Assembly (NCBI GenBank): GCA_015501605.1
Contig: JADNRZ010000008.1
Coordinates: 682,001 to 746,000 of the forward strand
Length of the DNA stretch: 64,000 nt
From: Panaeolus papilionaceus
Taxonomy: Eukaryota; Basidiomycota; Agaricomycetes; Agaricales
Direction of reading: 5' to 3'
A program made the translations under genes and the position numbers. Below the pieces are notes generated by a model. The model was not told the DNA's origin. It did no database searches and saw only the letters and a list, made by a program, of their open reading frames with translations. Shown here in pieces: positions 44,618 to 59,298 of the stretch. Numbering within the stretch: position 1 is the first letter of the stretch; the number at the start of each line of letters is the position of its first letter.

Positions 44618-45646
44618 CTAAAGCTGTTCGAAAGGGACGATATCATCCAAAAACTGCTGCTCGTCGACGACATCTGAAGAATCTTGATGAGTTATCAAGC
44701 GCTTCATCCCCGCTCTCGAAACGATGTAAACCCTCTGGTTCGGTAACCCCGAACGCAAAAGGTTGACCTGTACCGTCTCTCGCGTTTCTCTAACAACCTG
44801 CTCCTTCGCCTCTTCCCGTGACATTGTGTCCCCTGAGTCGGCTATGGCGTTGTTGACGAGCTGATCAGCCTTCGTGCGGACGAGGAAGGCTGGAATGTGG
44901 CACTTGTTGGCGTTGCCGATCAGAGTGCCAGCGGTTTGAGTGAACCGATCCGCGAAGACGACGACGAGGACATCGAAGACATACAGGCCTTGGTCGACGA
45001 AATACCTCCAACCGCTAACACGAGGTGTGTTGGCGCCTGGGACGTCGTACCAAGTAATTTCGGGGTTGCGCACGTCTGGGTAGCCTTGCACTCTGTCGGT
45101 CGTCTCGTTAAATCCAGATGCTGCTGCGCCTGGATCACGAGGAGACAAGCCACGGAGGGAGTTGAGGAACGTGGACTTTCCTGACCCGGACGTGCCGACA
45201 ATGGCGATGTTTAATTTGTTGGGATTGATTTGGTAACGTTGTCGGAATCGCCTTTTGTCGTCCTCGGTTGGTTGAAACTCAGGTGGTATGCCTGCCAGTA
45301 AGCGGGCTTCAGCGTCTTTCCTAGCTCGTTCCGCCTCCTGTAGCGCTCTTTGGGCTTCTTTTCGCTGCTCCAGGGCATCTAAGCGGGCGTCTTCTGCAGC
45401 CTGGACTCTCGCGTTAGCTTCATCTCTCTCTTTGGTGGCATCTGCTAATGTGTTTGCCATGACCTGCAGATCTTGGAGGGCCTTGGCTGCGCTTGCTTCG
45501 GCTTGATCTGCGACTTTCTTCAGCCTGTCAGCTTCTCGCCGAGCACGTCCACCGCCGAACAGCAGCTGGCCGACGGTGATGACTGCTGATGCCGCAAGAA
45601 TATATGGATTTGGGGTAGCGAATTTGATGAGGCCTGGAGCTGGCAT
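44618..45646 (-). CDS. IRG-like GTPase with membrane anchor and coiled coil, copy A
   Basis: 342 residues, no intron, start MPAPGLIKFATP at 45646; an upstream in-frame ATG at 45787 is unlikely because similarity to relatives begins at MPAP. Residues about 12-30 form a hydrophobic anchor (PYILAASAVITVGQLLF). Residues about 33-130 are a coiled coil rich in Arg, Glu and Ala. The GTPase domain follows: G1 IAIVGTSGSGKSTFLNSLRG, switch GFNETTDRVQGYP, G3 ITWYDVPGANTP, then VLVVVFADRFTQTAGTLIGN and G4 FLVRTKAD. The order and the paired RF/VRTKxD motifs match the animal IRG (IIGP) family rather than Ras, septin or dynamin. After VYIVSRAGM only about 35 residues remain, so the C-terminal helical domain of animal IRGs is missing. 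Role unknown. Confidence 0.85.
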   Translation of the reverse strand: MPAPGLIKFATPNPYILAASAVITVGQLLFGGGRARREADRLKKVADQAEASAAKALQDLQVMANTLADATKERDEANARVQAAEDARLDALEQRKEAQRALQEAERARKDAEARLLAGIPPEFQPTEDDKRRFRQRYQINPNKLNIAIVGTSGSGKSTFLNSLRGLSPRDPGAAASGFNETTDRVQGYPDVRNPEITWYDVPGANTPRVSGWRYFVDQGLYVFDVLVVVFADRFTQTAGTLIGNANKCHIPAFLVRTKADQLVNNAIADSGDTMSREEAKEQVVRETRETVQVNLLRSGLPNQRVYIVSRAGMKRLITHQDSSDVVDEQQFLDDIVPFEQL

Positions 45647-46134
45647 GGTGTAAGTTTTAGTGTGGACAGAATTGTCGGGCGAGGATGGGTTGATGAGAGA
45701 GTGGTGGGCAAGCTGCCATAAGTACACCCAGCCAGGTGGTCCAATTTTTTCAGCGTCACACCAAAGGCTTGTATCCGTTGACCTCATACAACCACCATAT
45801 CAACAGGATCTCCGCATGCCAGGTTGCATTAAACCTTGTACGACAGCTTCTTTCCGACATGATGTTCTTATCTGTGACTATCGTATTAGTGCCCAGGAAT
45901 AGGTGGAGCCCGCAGCCCATATTTCTGTTCGAATACACATGCAATCAAAGAAGCAACCAAGTAATGTGCATTCCAGGAGCAGGTAGGACCCCTTTTCTAT
46001 CACTTCAATTCAATGACACGAACTGCGTACATTTGTGCAGGTACATGACAGCTGTTACAACGTAAAAACAACACCAGAATCGTCACAGAAAACGGCAGGG
46101 GAGGCTGCTGGTTAGGTCAGGTGGGGTGACATGC
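45647..46134. other. Upstream region of GTPase copy A with duplicated block
   Basis: Contains the presumed promoter of copy A and, at its right end, the 3' side of the pseudogene. The part 45823-45977 is repeated upstream of the pseudogene (see the repeat entries). Confidence 0.6.
45823..45977. repeat. Duplicated non-coding block, copy 1
   Basis: Begins GTTGCATTAAACCTTGTA and ends AATGTGCATTCCAGG. The same start and end, plus inner matches (CTTATCTGTGA; CGCAGCCC), occur in the same order at 47255-47418. The block sits about 180 bp upstream of the start of copy A. Confidence 0.8.
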
Positions 46135-46960
46135 TTAAAGCCCTTCAGGGGGAACAAGGTCGTCCAAAAATTGCTGTTCATCGATGGCGTTCGAACGGTC
46201 CCCCATCGGTTGTCAATCGCCTCATTCCAGGCTTCGAGACGATGTAAACTCTTTGGTTCGGTAATTCCAGACGCGAGAGGTTTACTTGCACCGTCTCGCG
46301 CGTCTTACGGACGACCCGCTCCTTTGCCTGGACTCGCGTCAAGGTATCGCCAGAGTCTTCGATAGCGTTTTGTATGAGATGGGCAGCCTTGGTGCGGACA
46401 AGGAAGACTGGGATGTGGCGCTTGCTGGCGTTGCCGATCGGAGTACCTGCGGTTTGAGTGAACCGATCCACGAAGCCTACGACAAGGACGTAGAAGACAT
46501 ACAGGTCTTGGTTGACAAAATACCTCCATCCGCTGTTACGCGGCGTGTTTGGGAGGGACATCATACCAAGCAATGTCTGTTTTACGAACGTCTGCGTAGT
46601 CTTGCACCCTATCCGTAGTCTTGTTGAAATGTGCTGCTGCTGCTTCTGGATCGAGGGGCAACAAACCGCGGAGGGAGTTTAAGAAAGTGGATTTCCCTGC
46701 TTCTCTTCGCCGTTGTGCGTCGCGTCCTCCAAATCCTCCAAGGTTCTGCGCGCTCTGGTTTCCGTTTTGTCTGCTAAGTGCTTCAGTCTAGAAACTTCTT
46801 TGCGAGAGCGATCACCCTCGACAATCATATGGTCGATGCTAACAACGGCTGAAAAAGCAAGAACATGGGATGCGAGGTATCCAAGGTACTAAGGACGGCG
46901 AAAACATTAGAAGAGCTAGACCTGGTGTTGCGGGGGTATTGATGGTATCGAAAGTATTAG
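46135..46960 (-). pseudogene. Degenerate IRG-like GTPase, copy B
   Basis: Broken duplicate of copy A, read on the minus strand. From the 5' side: a remnant of the N-terminus (TPATPGLA, in another frame and with no ATG at the matching site), then the anchor and coil YLASHVLAFSAVVSIDHMIV with RLKHLADKTETRARRTLEDL. About 90 codons of the coil and the start of the P-loop are deleted. A frame change follows, then GKSTFLNSLRGLLPLDPEAA and RVQDYADVRKTDIAWYDVP. The G3 glycine region is damaged (DVPPKHAA where copy A has DVPGANTP) with another frame change. The rest, GWRYFVNQDLYVFYVLVVGF, FLVRTKAAHL and NQRVYIVSKPGM, is open. The end QQFLDDLVPPEGL is again in a different frame. Several independent lesions make function very unlikely. 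Confidence 0.85.
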
Positions 46961-47607
46961 ACGTAGTGAGCCCAGGGAATTTGGATTACTGAATGCACAA
47001 GGAGAGCCAAAGGAATTTAGAGTGCCCGAAGGGTTCATAGTAGGCATTCTGAAAGGGTCCAAATTCGACATAGTTAAAGTGCGAGAGAATCAAGAATAGG
47101 AATAGGATTGCCTGATAAAAGTAGGTGGGAGAGGATAGAGCCTGGTGACCTCTGGCATAAATACAACAAAGCCTTTCGGCGCCAAACTGAGAGCGACTCT
47201 TCGCTGACCCTGTTGTTACTTGAACCAATCGTCAGGAGGATCCCCACATGTGGGATTGCATTAAACCTTGTATGACAGCTTCCATTCGACACGATGCTCT
47301 TATCTGTGAACATCGAATGCACCTCCCGGAATAGTCGAGCACCGCAGCCCCTTTTTCTATTCGAGTGGGCATGAGTAGTGTGGTGACATAATGCAACGCG
47401 AATAATGTGCATTCCAGGGAATGGTGGGATTCGCAGTCCTTATCAATTCGAGTGTACTGCCGTATAACGCAAATCCATACATGAATGGGGTGTATTTGAG
47501 TATTTGAACGAGGTGAATAGTGGGTAGCCTGCAGTGGTCACTTCACCCATTCAGTTGCCCTGTTTTCGAAACCTTCAACTTTTGACGCACCAAAACCTCA
47601 ACGCGAC
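46961..47607. other. Region between pseudogene and GTPase copy D
   Basis: Holds the former promoter of the pseudogene, including the duplicated block at 47255-47418, and the promoter of the divergent intact gene at 47608. No other coding sequence is seen. Confidence 0.55.
47255..47418. repeat. Duplicated non-coding block, copy 2
   Basis: Matches 45823-45977. The first 28 bases differ at about two positions (ATTGCATTAAACCTTGTATG versus GTTGCATTAAACCTTGTACG, continuing into ACAGCTTC). The end AATGTGCATTCCAGG is identical. It lies about 300 bp upstream of the pseudogene start, in the same orientation relative to it as copy 1 is to copy A. Confidence 0.8.
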
Positions 47608-48636
47608 ATGGTTTTCTTCATTCCTTTCCTTTTTGTAGGCTTGGTTACAGCCACTGCGATAGCTACAACTGCCGACGATAGAAACGCTGAGGCTCGCAGG
47701 GAAGCTGAAGAAGCCGAACAACGACGAGAAGAAGGGGAGCGCTTGGAGGAAGAGCGACGCCAAGAAGCCAAAAGGCAGCGCAGGGAGGCCGAACGAGTGG
47801 AGGAGCAGTGCCGTCTTGCTCGAGCGAGGGAGAAAGCATCAAGGGAAGCTGCTGCTCGACAGGAGGCTTATAGACAGGCAGCGATACGCCAGGCCATGGA
47901 GGAAGAACGAAAGCGCAAAGAGGCCGAAGACAGCCTTCTGAACGGAATACCCCCAGTAGAGCGACCTCAAACCGCTGACATCCAGCGCATTCGGACTCGC
48001 TACAACTACCAGGCCAACAAGTTCAACATCGCGATCGTCGGTGAATCAGGGATGGGGAAGTCGACCCTCCTCAACGCCGTTCGTGGTCTGCTTTCAGGAG
48101 ATCCTGGGGCGGCTGTTACTGGGTTTAACGAATCGACAACCATCATTCAAGGATACCCTGATCCACGAAATTCGTCAATCATTTGGTATGATGTGCCAGG
48201 AGCCGACACACCCTCCATCAACGGATGGAGATACTTCACACAGCAAGGCCTTTACATTTTCGACGCACTGGTCGTCGTTTTTTGCGATCGCTTCACTCAA
48301 ACGGCTGGTACCCTCATTTCCAACGCTGAGTCCTGCAATATTCCTATCTTTTTGGTTCGAACCAAGGCGGACCAGATCCTTCGAGATATCCAGGCTGACA
48401 GCGATGGCGAAGTTAAGGAGGAGGAGGCTCGAGGTATCTGCCTAAGAGAAACAGAACGGATGGTCCAAGAAAATTTGTCGAAAATCGGTGTTTCCCACCG
48501 TCGAACCTATGTTGTCTCCAGGCCTGGGATGAAAGCTTTTGTTGCGGCTGGATCGAAGCAGAATGTGTTGTCCGACGATTTGTTGATTGGGGACATTATT
48601 TCTCTTTCATCGGAAGTAATGTCAAAGAGGCGTTAG
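47608..48636 (+). CDS. IRG-like GTPase with membrane anchor and coiled coil, copy D
   Basis: 342 residues in one exon, the same length as copy A but in opposite orientation and more diverged. The N-terminal hydrophobic stretch FFIPFLFVGLVTATAIATTA could be a signal anchor. A long single helix or coil follows (residues about 25-115), extremely rich in Arg, Glu and Ala, for example EERRQEAKRQRREAERVEEQ. GTPase motifs: G1 IAIVGESGMGKSTLLNAVRG, switch GFNESTTIIQGYP, G3 IIWYDVPGADTP, then LVVVFCDRFTQTAGTLISNA and G4 FLVRTKAD. Near the end YVVSRPGMKAF matches copy A. All nucleotide-binding motifs are intact, so it should be an active GTPase. Membrane location and function are inferred only. Confidence 0.87.
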   Translation: MVFFIPFLFVGLVTATAIATTADDRNAEARREAEEAEQRREEGERLEEERRQEAKRQRREAERVEEQCRLARAREKASREAAARQEAYRQAAIRQAMEEERKRKEAEDSLLNGIPPVERPQTADIQRIRTRYNYQANKFNIAIVGESGMGKSTLLNAVRGLLSGDPGAAVTGFNESTTIIQGYPDPRNSSIIWYDVPGADTPSINGWRYFTQQGLYIFDALVVVFCDRFTQTAGTLISNAESCNIPIFLVRTKADQILRDIQADSDGEVKEEEARGICLRETERMVQENLSKIGVSHRRTYVVSRPGMKAFVAAGSKQNVLSDDLLIGDIISLSSEVMSKRR

Positions 48637-49000
48637 TATGCATGTATATATTTAGTTGATTGATGGTTGAATACAGATAAAACTTGAAGGGATATCGCGA
48701 TACCAACGTATTGGTGCACTCCAAACTTTGGCGCAGGAACAGCCTTGTGTGCCCCACGATTGATCGCTTCATGTAAGATCAATGGTTGCATCGGAAGTCT
48801 CAGCCAAACAAAGTCATTGCCCCTCTACGTGTTTGTTGCCAAGAACTTATAATCCTTGTTCACCATCACGAACGTCTTTGACGACCTCGAACATAATTCC
48901 CTCCCCATATCTGGCTTTGGTGGCAGGATTTCACCAGTATACCATCACCTAAACTCCCTGACTTGATTGTCGGAGACATTGGAAGGTAACATAATTCAAG
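48637..49000. other. Intergenic, 364 nt
   Basis: Between GTPase copy D and PMR1, both rightward. It must contain the PMR1 promoter. No family remnant or coding exon is visible. Confidence 0.5.
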
Positions 49001-53711
<4,711 letters not shown>

Positions 53712-56700
53712 ATCGTGGTTGATCTACATGCTCCTCGATGTTGTCGACAAGTCGACATGTGGAGTTGGAGAGGGAGAAGATGTGCTTGTTTGCCTTGTGT
53801 TACCATGGGAGAGATGTGTGCGGCCGAGCTCTGTTGTTACTCGAACCTACGGACTGAGGATGTGGAGGTGGGATACACGGAGATATCTACCTCTCTTGCG
53901 AGGATGAGGGGAATGGGAAGGATTCATTAATAACGCTTCAGGACTGATACCCCCCCTTCTTTCCCCGTTCCCTCGACTCGCTGCCTTTCTTCGACTTTGG
54001 CTTTCCTGTTAGGTCACACTCTTCCTTTTTGATATCACTCTCCGCACGATTTTTATGTGGACGCGCTGCGTTTTATTTTTGCATGACGATGGTTGTTGTG
54101 ATCGTCTTGTCTATTATGTTCGGAGATGGGTTGGAGGATAAGTTGTGTGTGGATGGAATGTGTATACCCATATCTTCGAGGCAGTGCGTTACATCATAAT
54201 GGGTTTCGTGCTGCCTCGAGCATATGAAGAGATGGATAATGGATCGGGTATTTGGAGGCGTACATTCGGTATACTACGTGGATAGGCTTTACTTTCATTT
54301 GTACGACTTGACCGCTCACTCGCTATTTTTAGAGAATTAGTTTACTTTGCTTTCTCCTTTATATCTTCCTGCTAGCTACTTTTATATCTTCTTTATCATG
54401 CTACGTTTTATGTTCATCTATTTATTGTCTTGTTTGCTTCTTTCTCTGTTCTTTCTTCCTTATTTTCTTTCTAATATCCTCGCTTTTCTATTCCCATGGC
54501 GATTTTGATTCTCCGACAGTCGATGGCATTATGCGAGGTGATTCGAATGACCAATTAACCAACCAACTCCAATGTCACTCACGACTCGCCTTGCTTTGTT
54601 CTTTTCTTTGTTTTTTTTCTCATTCTCATTGCTATCTAGAAAACATCGCTAGAAGGAATTGAAATTACACCACCTACTCACTCACGCTTGATTTTATCTT
54701 TCCTATGACGTATTGAGAAATACACCCTGTCGAGATACTTATCATGCATTCCTACCTATCAGTATCACGCAGGCGCTATCTAAGGATCTGCATATCCTCG
54801 AAGTAAGCTAAGTCTGAGCCATGGCCAGGTCCATGATGTCGACATCAGCTGCACTGCCTATAGTCAAAGATCGTTGTACTAGCAATATCCGATAACAGTC
54901 CTTAAATTTATAACCCGGACTGGACTGCGTCACCAGGTTAAGTTGACGGTATGTAGCACATTCTTACTTAGGACCTGTAAAGTGCGAACACAAAATTAGA
55001 TCCCCCAGTCCCTGGCCATAATTATGCATTAACCTTGAGTCGCCTCCATAATAACCATGTGCGAGTGCCACTTAAGTAGACCCCTGAGTGGCGCACCTCG
55101 AGCCCCGCGCTAATCTTAGGTACATAGCTATACTTATGTATATGTACCTTGTCCACCGCTGACTTGAATTGGAGATCGTCGGGGTGATGCATCTGCATGT
55201 TCGTCATCGTCGTCATGATGGGGGCGTGCATGCGCGTGATGGGCGATCGTCAGCGTGAGGCGTGTTATGAGCGAGCTTGTTAACAAGCTCATGATGCTCT
55301 GAATCAGGCTGCTCATCTGGATCCTTGTTGCCTACGACTACTTGGAGTTGAGCCCTGATGCGGTTAAAATCTACTCTCCGCCCTGTGCGGTTGTGGCCCG
55401 TATGCCTGTATGAACTGGTTTGCTTGCAATTCTTACCATCGACGATATATAGAGCGGAGATTTTAAAATTTAAGTATGTAGGTTTAATCGATCGAGTTTT
55501 TTTATATGCACACAGTAGTTATAAGCAAAGCAAAGCAAGCTAAAGTGAGGGGTTCAACAAAGATCAGCTGAATAGGTGGTGTTAATACTATGGCTGTGAG
55601 TGAACGGTGCAATGAACGGCTCAGGTGGGCATTCGAGGTGATGGCGATGGTATCGAGCGGCGTCAACGATCGTTGAATAGGCGGGGTGGGAGCTGGAATG
55701 GTAGGAGATAGCAGGTAAGAAGGGCCTGATCATGAGCATTAACCTGAGGGACCTGGAGTCTGGCGGGATGTGTGGAGATCCCTTGAAATGGCTACTCTCG
55801 AATTCGGGAATACGGATAATTAAATTAAAGGTTGTCGGCACACTTAAGCATAAGCTTTGTGCTGAGATGATATCTGTTGCTACTGGGCTAATCGTTCCGA
55901 GTCTCCTCATTAAGTAGGTGATAAAAGGTTTGGGATGATCTTGAAATTGATGCCTGAGGGGTTTGATATGGGGAGGAGTAGGGAGGAGTAGGTGAAGACT
56001 AGATATTAGATAACGGGCGAAAGACTCCAATCCATCAACCCGACACCTTGCGAGCTTATAACTCAATTAATTTATTTCGGTTGACGTTCTGGAACCACCA
56101 GCACCACCACAATTACTTGTATTATCGCCCCCATTAGAAATGATAATCGTCGACGTTCGAAGAGAACACAAGTGGTATTTCTACTCCTTCGAATATCCAT
56201 ATGCATTCGAAACTACTGTAACAGGGATACACCACCGCTCCAATAATTTTACAAATTACATGGTGTACCAAGAACCTCGAGTAATCGTATGTTGGAGCAT
56301 CGCCCATTCCATTCACTGAGTCTCCAACACCCTGTTTTTATTATTATTACAGTAAGTTTTACAATACACATTATAACACGTATAATGGCACAAAGTTTTG
56401 AAACCGGTGGAGTCCTGGAGCTCGGATTCGACGCGTCGGTACCTCTATAACATATACACGTCCTAACCAGACCCAGGCCAACCCTGATAAAGGACCCTCG
56501 ATCGAAAATTGACGATAATGAAAAACGCTCGATACTCGTAGTCCACCTCTGGATCTACACGAGCCTAATATAATCTAAGCGCACCGCCATTCAAGCTATG
56601 CACAACGGTCAATTTTCATAGTTCATAGCAAATTTCTGGTGGTCCAAGTTGCTGTTGAAGTTCATTGTACAGCCTATGCTAAGTTGAGGACACTTTAAGG

Positions 56701-59298
56701 AGTGGGGATACCATAAAAGTCGTCAAAGACGGCCTGCCAACTTGGCTGTTCTTTCATGTATCGTCGCATGAGGCCCACGGCGGACTTTGAAGAATGATAT
56801 ACCTGGGGGATGGTATAGCCAGATTCCAGGGAACATCTATCAAGGCTAAGAAGGGATAGGGTTTTCGAGTTTAGGCTTCACCTTACCTTGCCTCACCTTA
56901 CCATCCTTCAAACTCACATACATATATATTCAACAGATACTTACCATGGTACGAATATAAGGCTTACTCGGCTTGCGTGGGTTCCCGGCGTGCCCAACTG
57001 AGGAAGCACTGCTTCTCCTTCGTGAGTGTGAGACTCATGCACCGCGTCTGGTGTGTGCTATCTGACATGCGGGGCGAGGATTGGGGTTTAGGGATTAATG
57101 AGGAGGGTAAGGCGTTGGCGTTGACGTTGACACTGATACTAGTACTAGCAGTGATGACATCGAGGCTACAGATGGTGGCGGTGATTACGGTCAGAAGTTG
57201 AAAGGAAAGAGGTGACATGTGTGCTTCGAGTTCACATTCACATTCAAATTCACAATTTGTCTGATGTTGGAGATTGATAGTCACCGTTTGGAGTTCTTTC
57301 TATTAGAAACGCAAGAAGGCTCGGGGTCTATCATATGTGCATACCATATCATACATATCATACAAGTTTGTATGCCGTTTCGTATGTAAGGGGTTTCGTA
57401 CAATTCAGTTATCTCGTTAGAATTAAACATATAAGCGTAAAAGACTGATTAAGAGGCATGTCAGAGATTATCATCCTTTACATCGATGATGAGGTACGCG
57501 TAGGGATAATGCGCGAAAAGGTATCGAACATTCTTGCCAACGCCTCAAGATAGTTACCGTGAACTAGGTTCCGAATGGCGACTCGTCCACCGTTCTCGAG
57601 CGGCGACTTTCGACTGGCACTTGATGCAGTCTGGTGCGTGTCGACGCCTGTGTCGGACTCGGATGCATTCATAGCTAAGTATCATACGTTCATTTTATTT
57701 GACGTTCGTTATGTGCAGTGACAATATGTTGGTCTTGTGCTATGTGCGGTTTCGTAACTCTTGAACGCGAATACATAAAGATAAAGATAATCCACTGTAT
57801 TTTATCGACGAATGCGTTATCCTCCGTCATGCCTGATCATGAGTTTCGTATTGAAATTCGGCACTCGTCGGGCCTGCTTCCTGTACCGTCGGAAGTTCTA
57901 GAACATATGCGGTCAATTTCGTTCGACGAGGTTTGTCAATGATTGTGGGTGCACTTTAGGCAATGGCTTGGAGTGGACAATGTCCGATGCACATAACTTC
58001 GAACCTCCGTGACGAACAGACGGACACGGAGTCCGATTGGAAACGGGCTACATACGTAGTAGGTGCGTGACCCAACCATCGATCGTGCGGTGCAGTGCCT
58101 GTCGTCAACAATTGCTCATATTAATCATCGAATCCTTTCACTGTACATACTAGGTCAACGTCAATAATACATCATCGAGCAGTGGAGACACTCGAATCTC
58201 CTCTGGGTTACTCCTGCATTGCATTCGATGACTACATCGACGAGTCGAGTTGCGCTGAACTCGAAATTAAGCTTGAATTGATCAACAGGGTAATGCTGGT
58301 CGGGGATTCTGAAAGGCGAGGCAATTTCCGCTTTGATTTTGTAATCTGCATCTCTGGTCTGGGTTTAGAAGGTGCCGATTATAGGCTATAACCTGTAGAG
58401 CATGTCGATGCATGTGTATGAAATCACATTATTAATAGAGCGTCGAGCACGCAGTGTGCTGCGACAGTACGTTATGGTGGGCGTGTAAATAATGCAGTAA
58501 GAGGCAAGTTACTGGATGTCGGGCTACGAACATGTCTGATTCATGTAGGTGTAAGGAAGAGAGGAAATAAAATAAGGTGAAATAAGGTACATAACGCCAG
58601 TGAGAAGTGTTGCATGGTTTATTCTGAAAATACCTGCGTCATTACCAAGTTGGATTAAGATGCCGTGCGAGCTGACAATGACTTCCTGCGGCTTTCTGCG
58701 GTCACCATGACCGACTGGATAAATATAAAGATTCAGAAGAATCAAACGGCAGCAGCAGGAACGGAACTAAAACGGGGGTTGTCACGGACACTACACGACC
58801 GTGTAGTGGATGTGTATGTATACTTGTAGATGAAGGAATGGACTGTGGCCGGGAGCTGAAAGACGGAGAGACGGGAAGAGCGGCTTAGAATTCCTTCCAA
58901 TACTAGCTAGAAGATGATATTCACGTTCTATTAGGTTGCTTGTGAGCACGAGATCTATAACATGTGGAACATGAATGAGCGCGCCGTTGGATGAGTGGGA
59001 AGGTGTGATCATGATCATGTGTGCGCCACAGTTTCTTTGTAAAAATCATGGAATACCAACGGGAGTGGGAAGGATAAGTAAGTAAATAAATATTATTGTA
59101 ATGGACCATGTGTAAAAATATTTTTAAGCCAAGGTCCATAGATCTAATTTACGAATCTTAGTTTTTGAACCGAGGGAATGATCAGGGGTTAGAAAGTGTA
59201 TTATCACGGACAAAGTGTGGAGGAAAGGGAATAACAACGGTTCCGGTTAATTTTGAATAAATTTATTCTTTTGGATTTCTTTTTTATTAACTATCATC
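53712..59298. other. Gene-poor region, 5.6 kb
   Basis: I cannot support any gene here. It contains a strongly pyrimidine-rich plus-strand tract at about 54340-54500, an 18-bp perfect palindrome GAGCTTGTTAACAAGCTC at 55273-55290, a 170-codon minus-strand frame at 55554-56066 rich in His, Ser and Pro, and short frames of 60-75 codons at 56134-56316, 57478-57672, 57718-57942 and 58182-58391. No transposase, reverse transcriptase or tRNA is recognised. Candidate explanations are relics of decayed genes, small secreted-protein genes with introns, or non-coding transcription. Confidence 0.5.
55273..55290. repeat. Perfect 18-bp palindrome
   Basis: GAGCTTGTTAACAAGCTC is its own reverse complement. 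It lies in the gene-poor region, so it could be a dimeric factor site or chance. Confidence 0.6.

Noticed and set aside
54572..54652. Short frame with signal-peptide-like start after a pyrimidine-rich tract
   Set aside because: Only 26 codons, and the hydrophobic run is simply the translation of a T/C-rich stretch. Kept as a hint in a finding, not as a gene.
55554..56066. 170-codon minus-strand frame in the gene-poor region
   Set aside because: Longest frame in 5.6 kb, but its His/Ser/Pro-rich, patternless sequence has no domain, signal peptide or splice partner; chance is likely.
57478..57672. 64-codon minus-strand frame beginning MNASESDTGVD
   Set aside because: Composition looks protein-like, but it is short, isolated and has no C-terminal CaaX box that would suggest a mating pheromone precursor.
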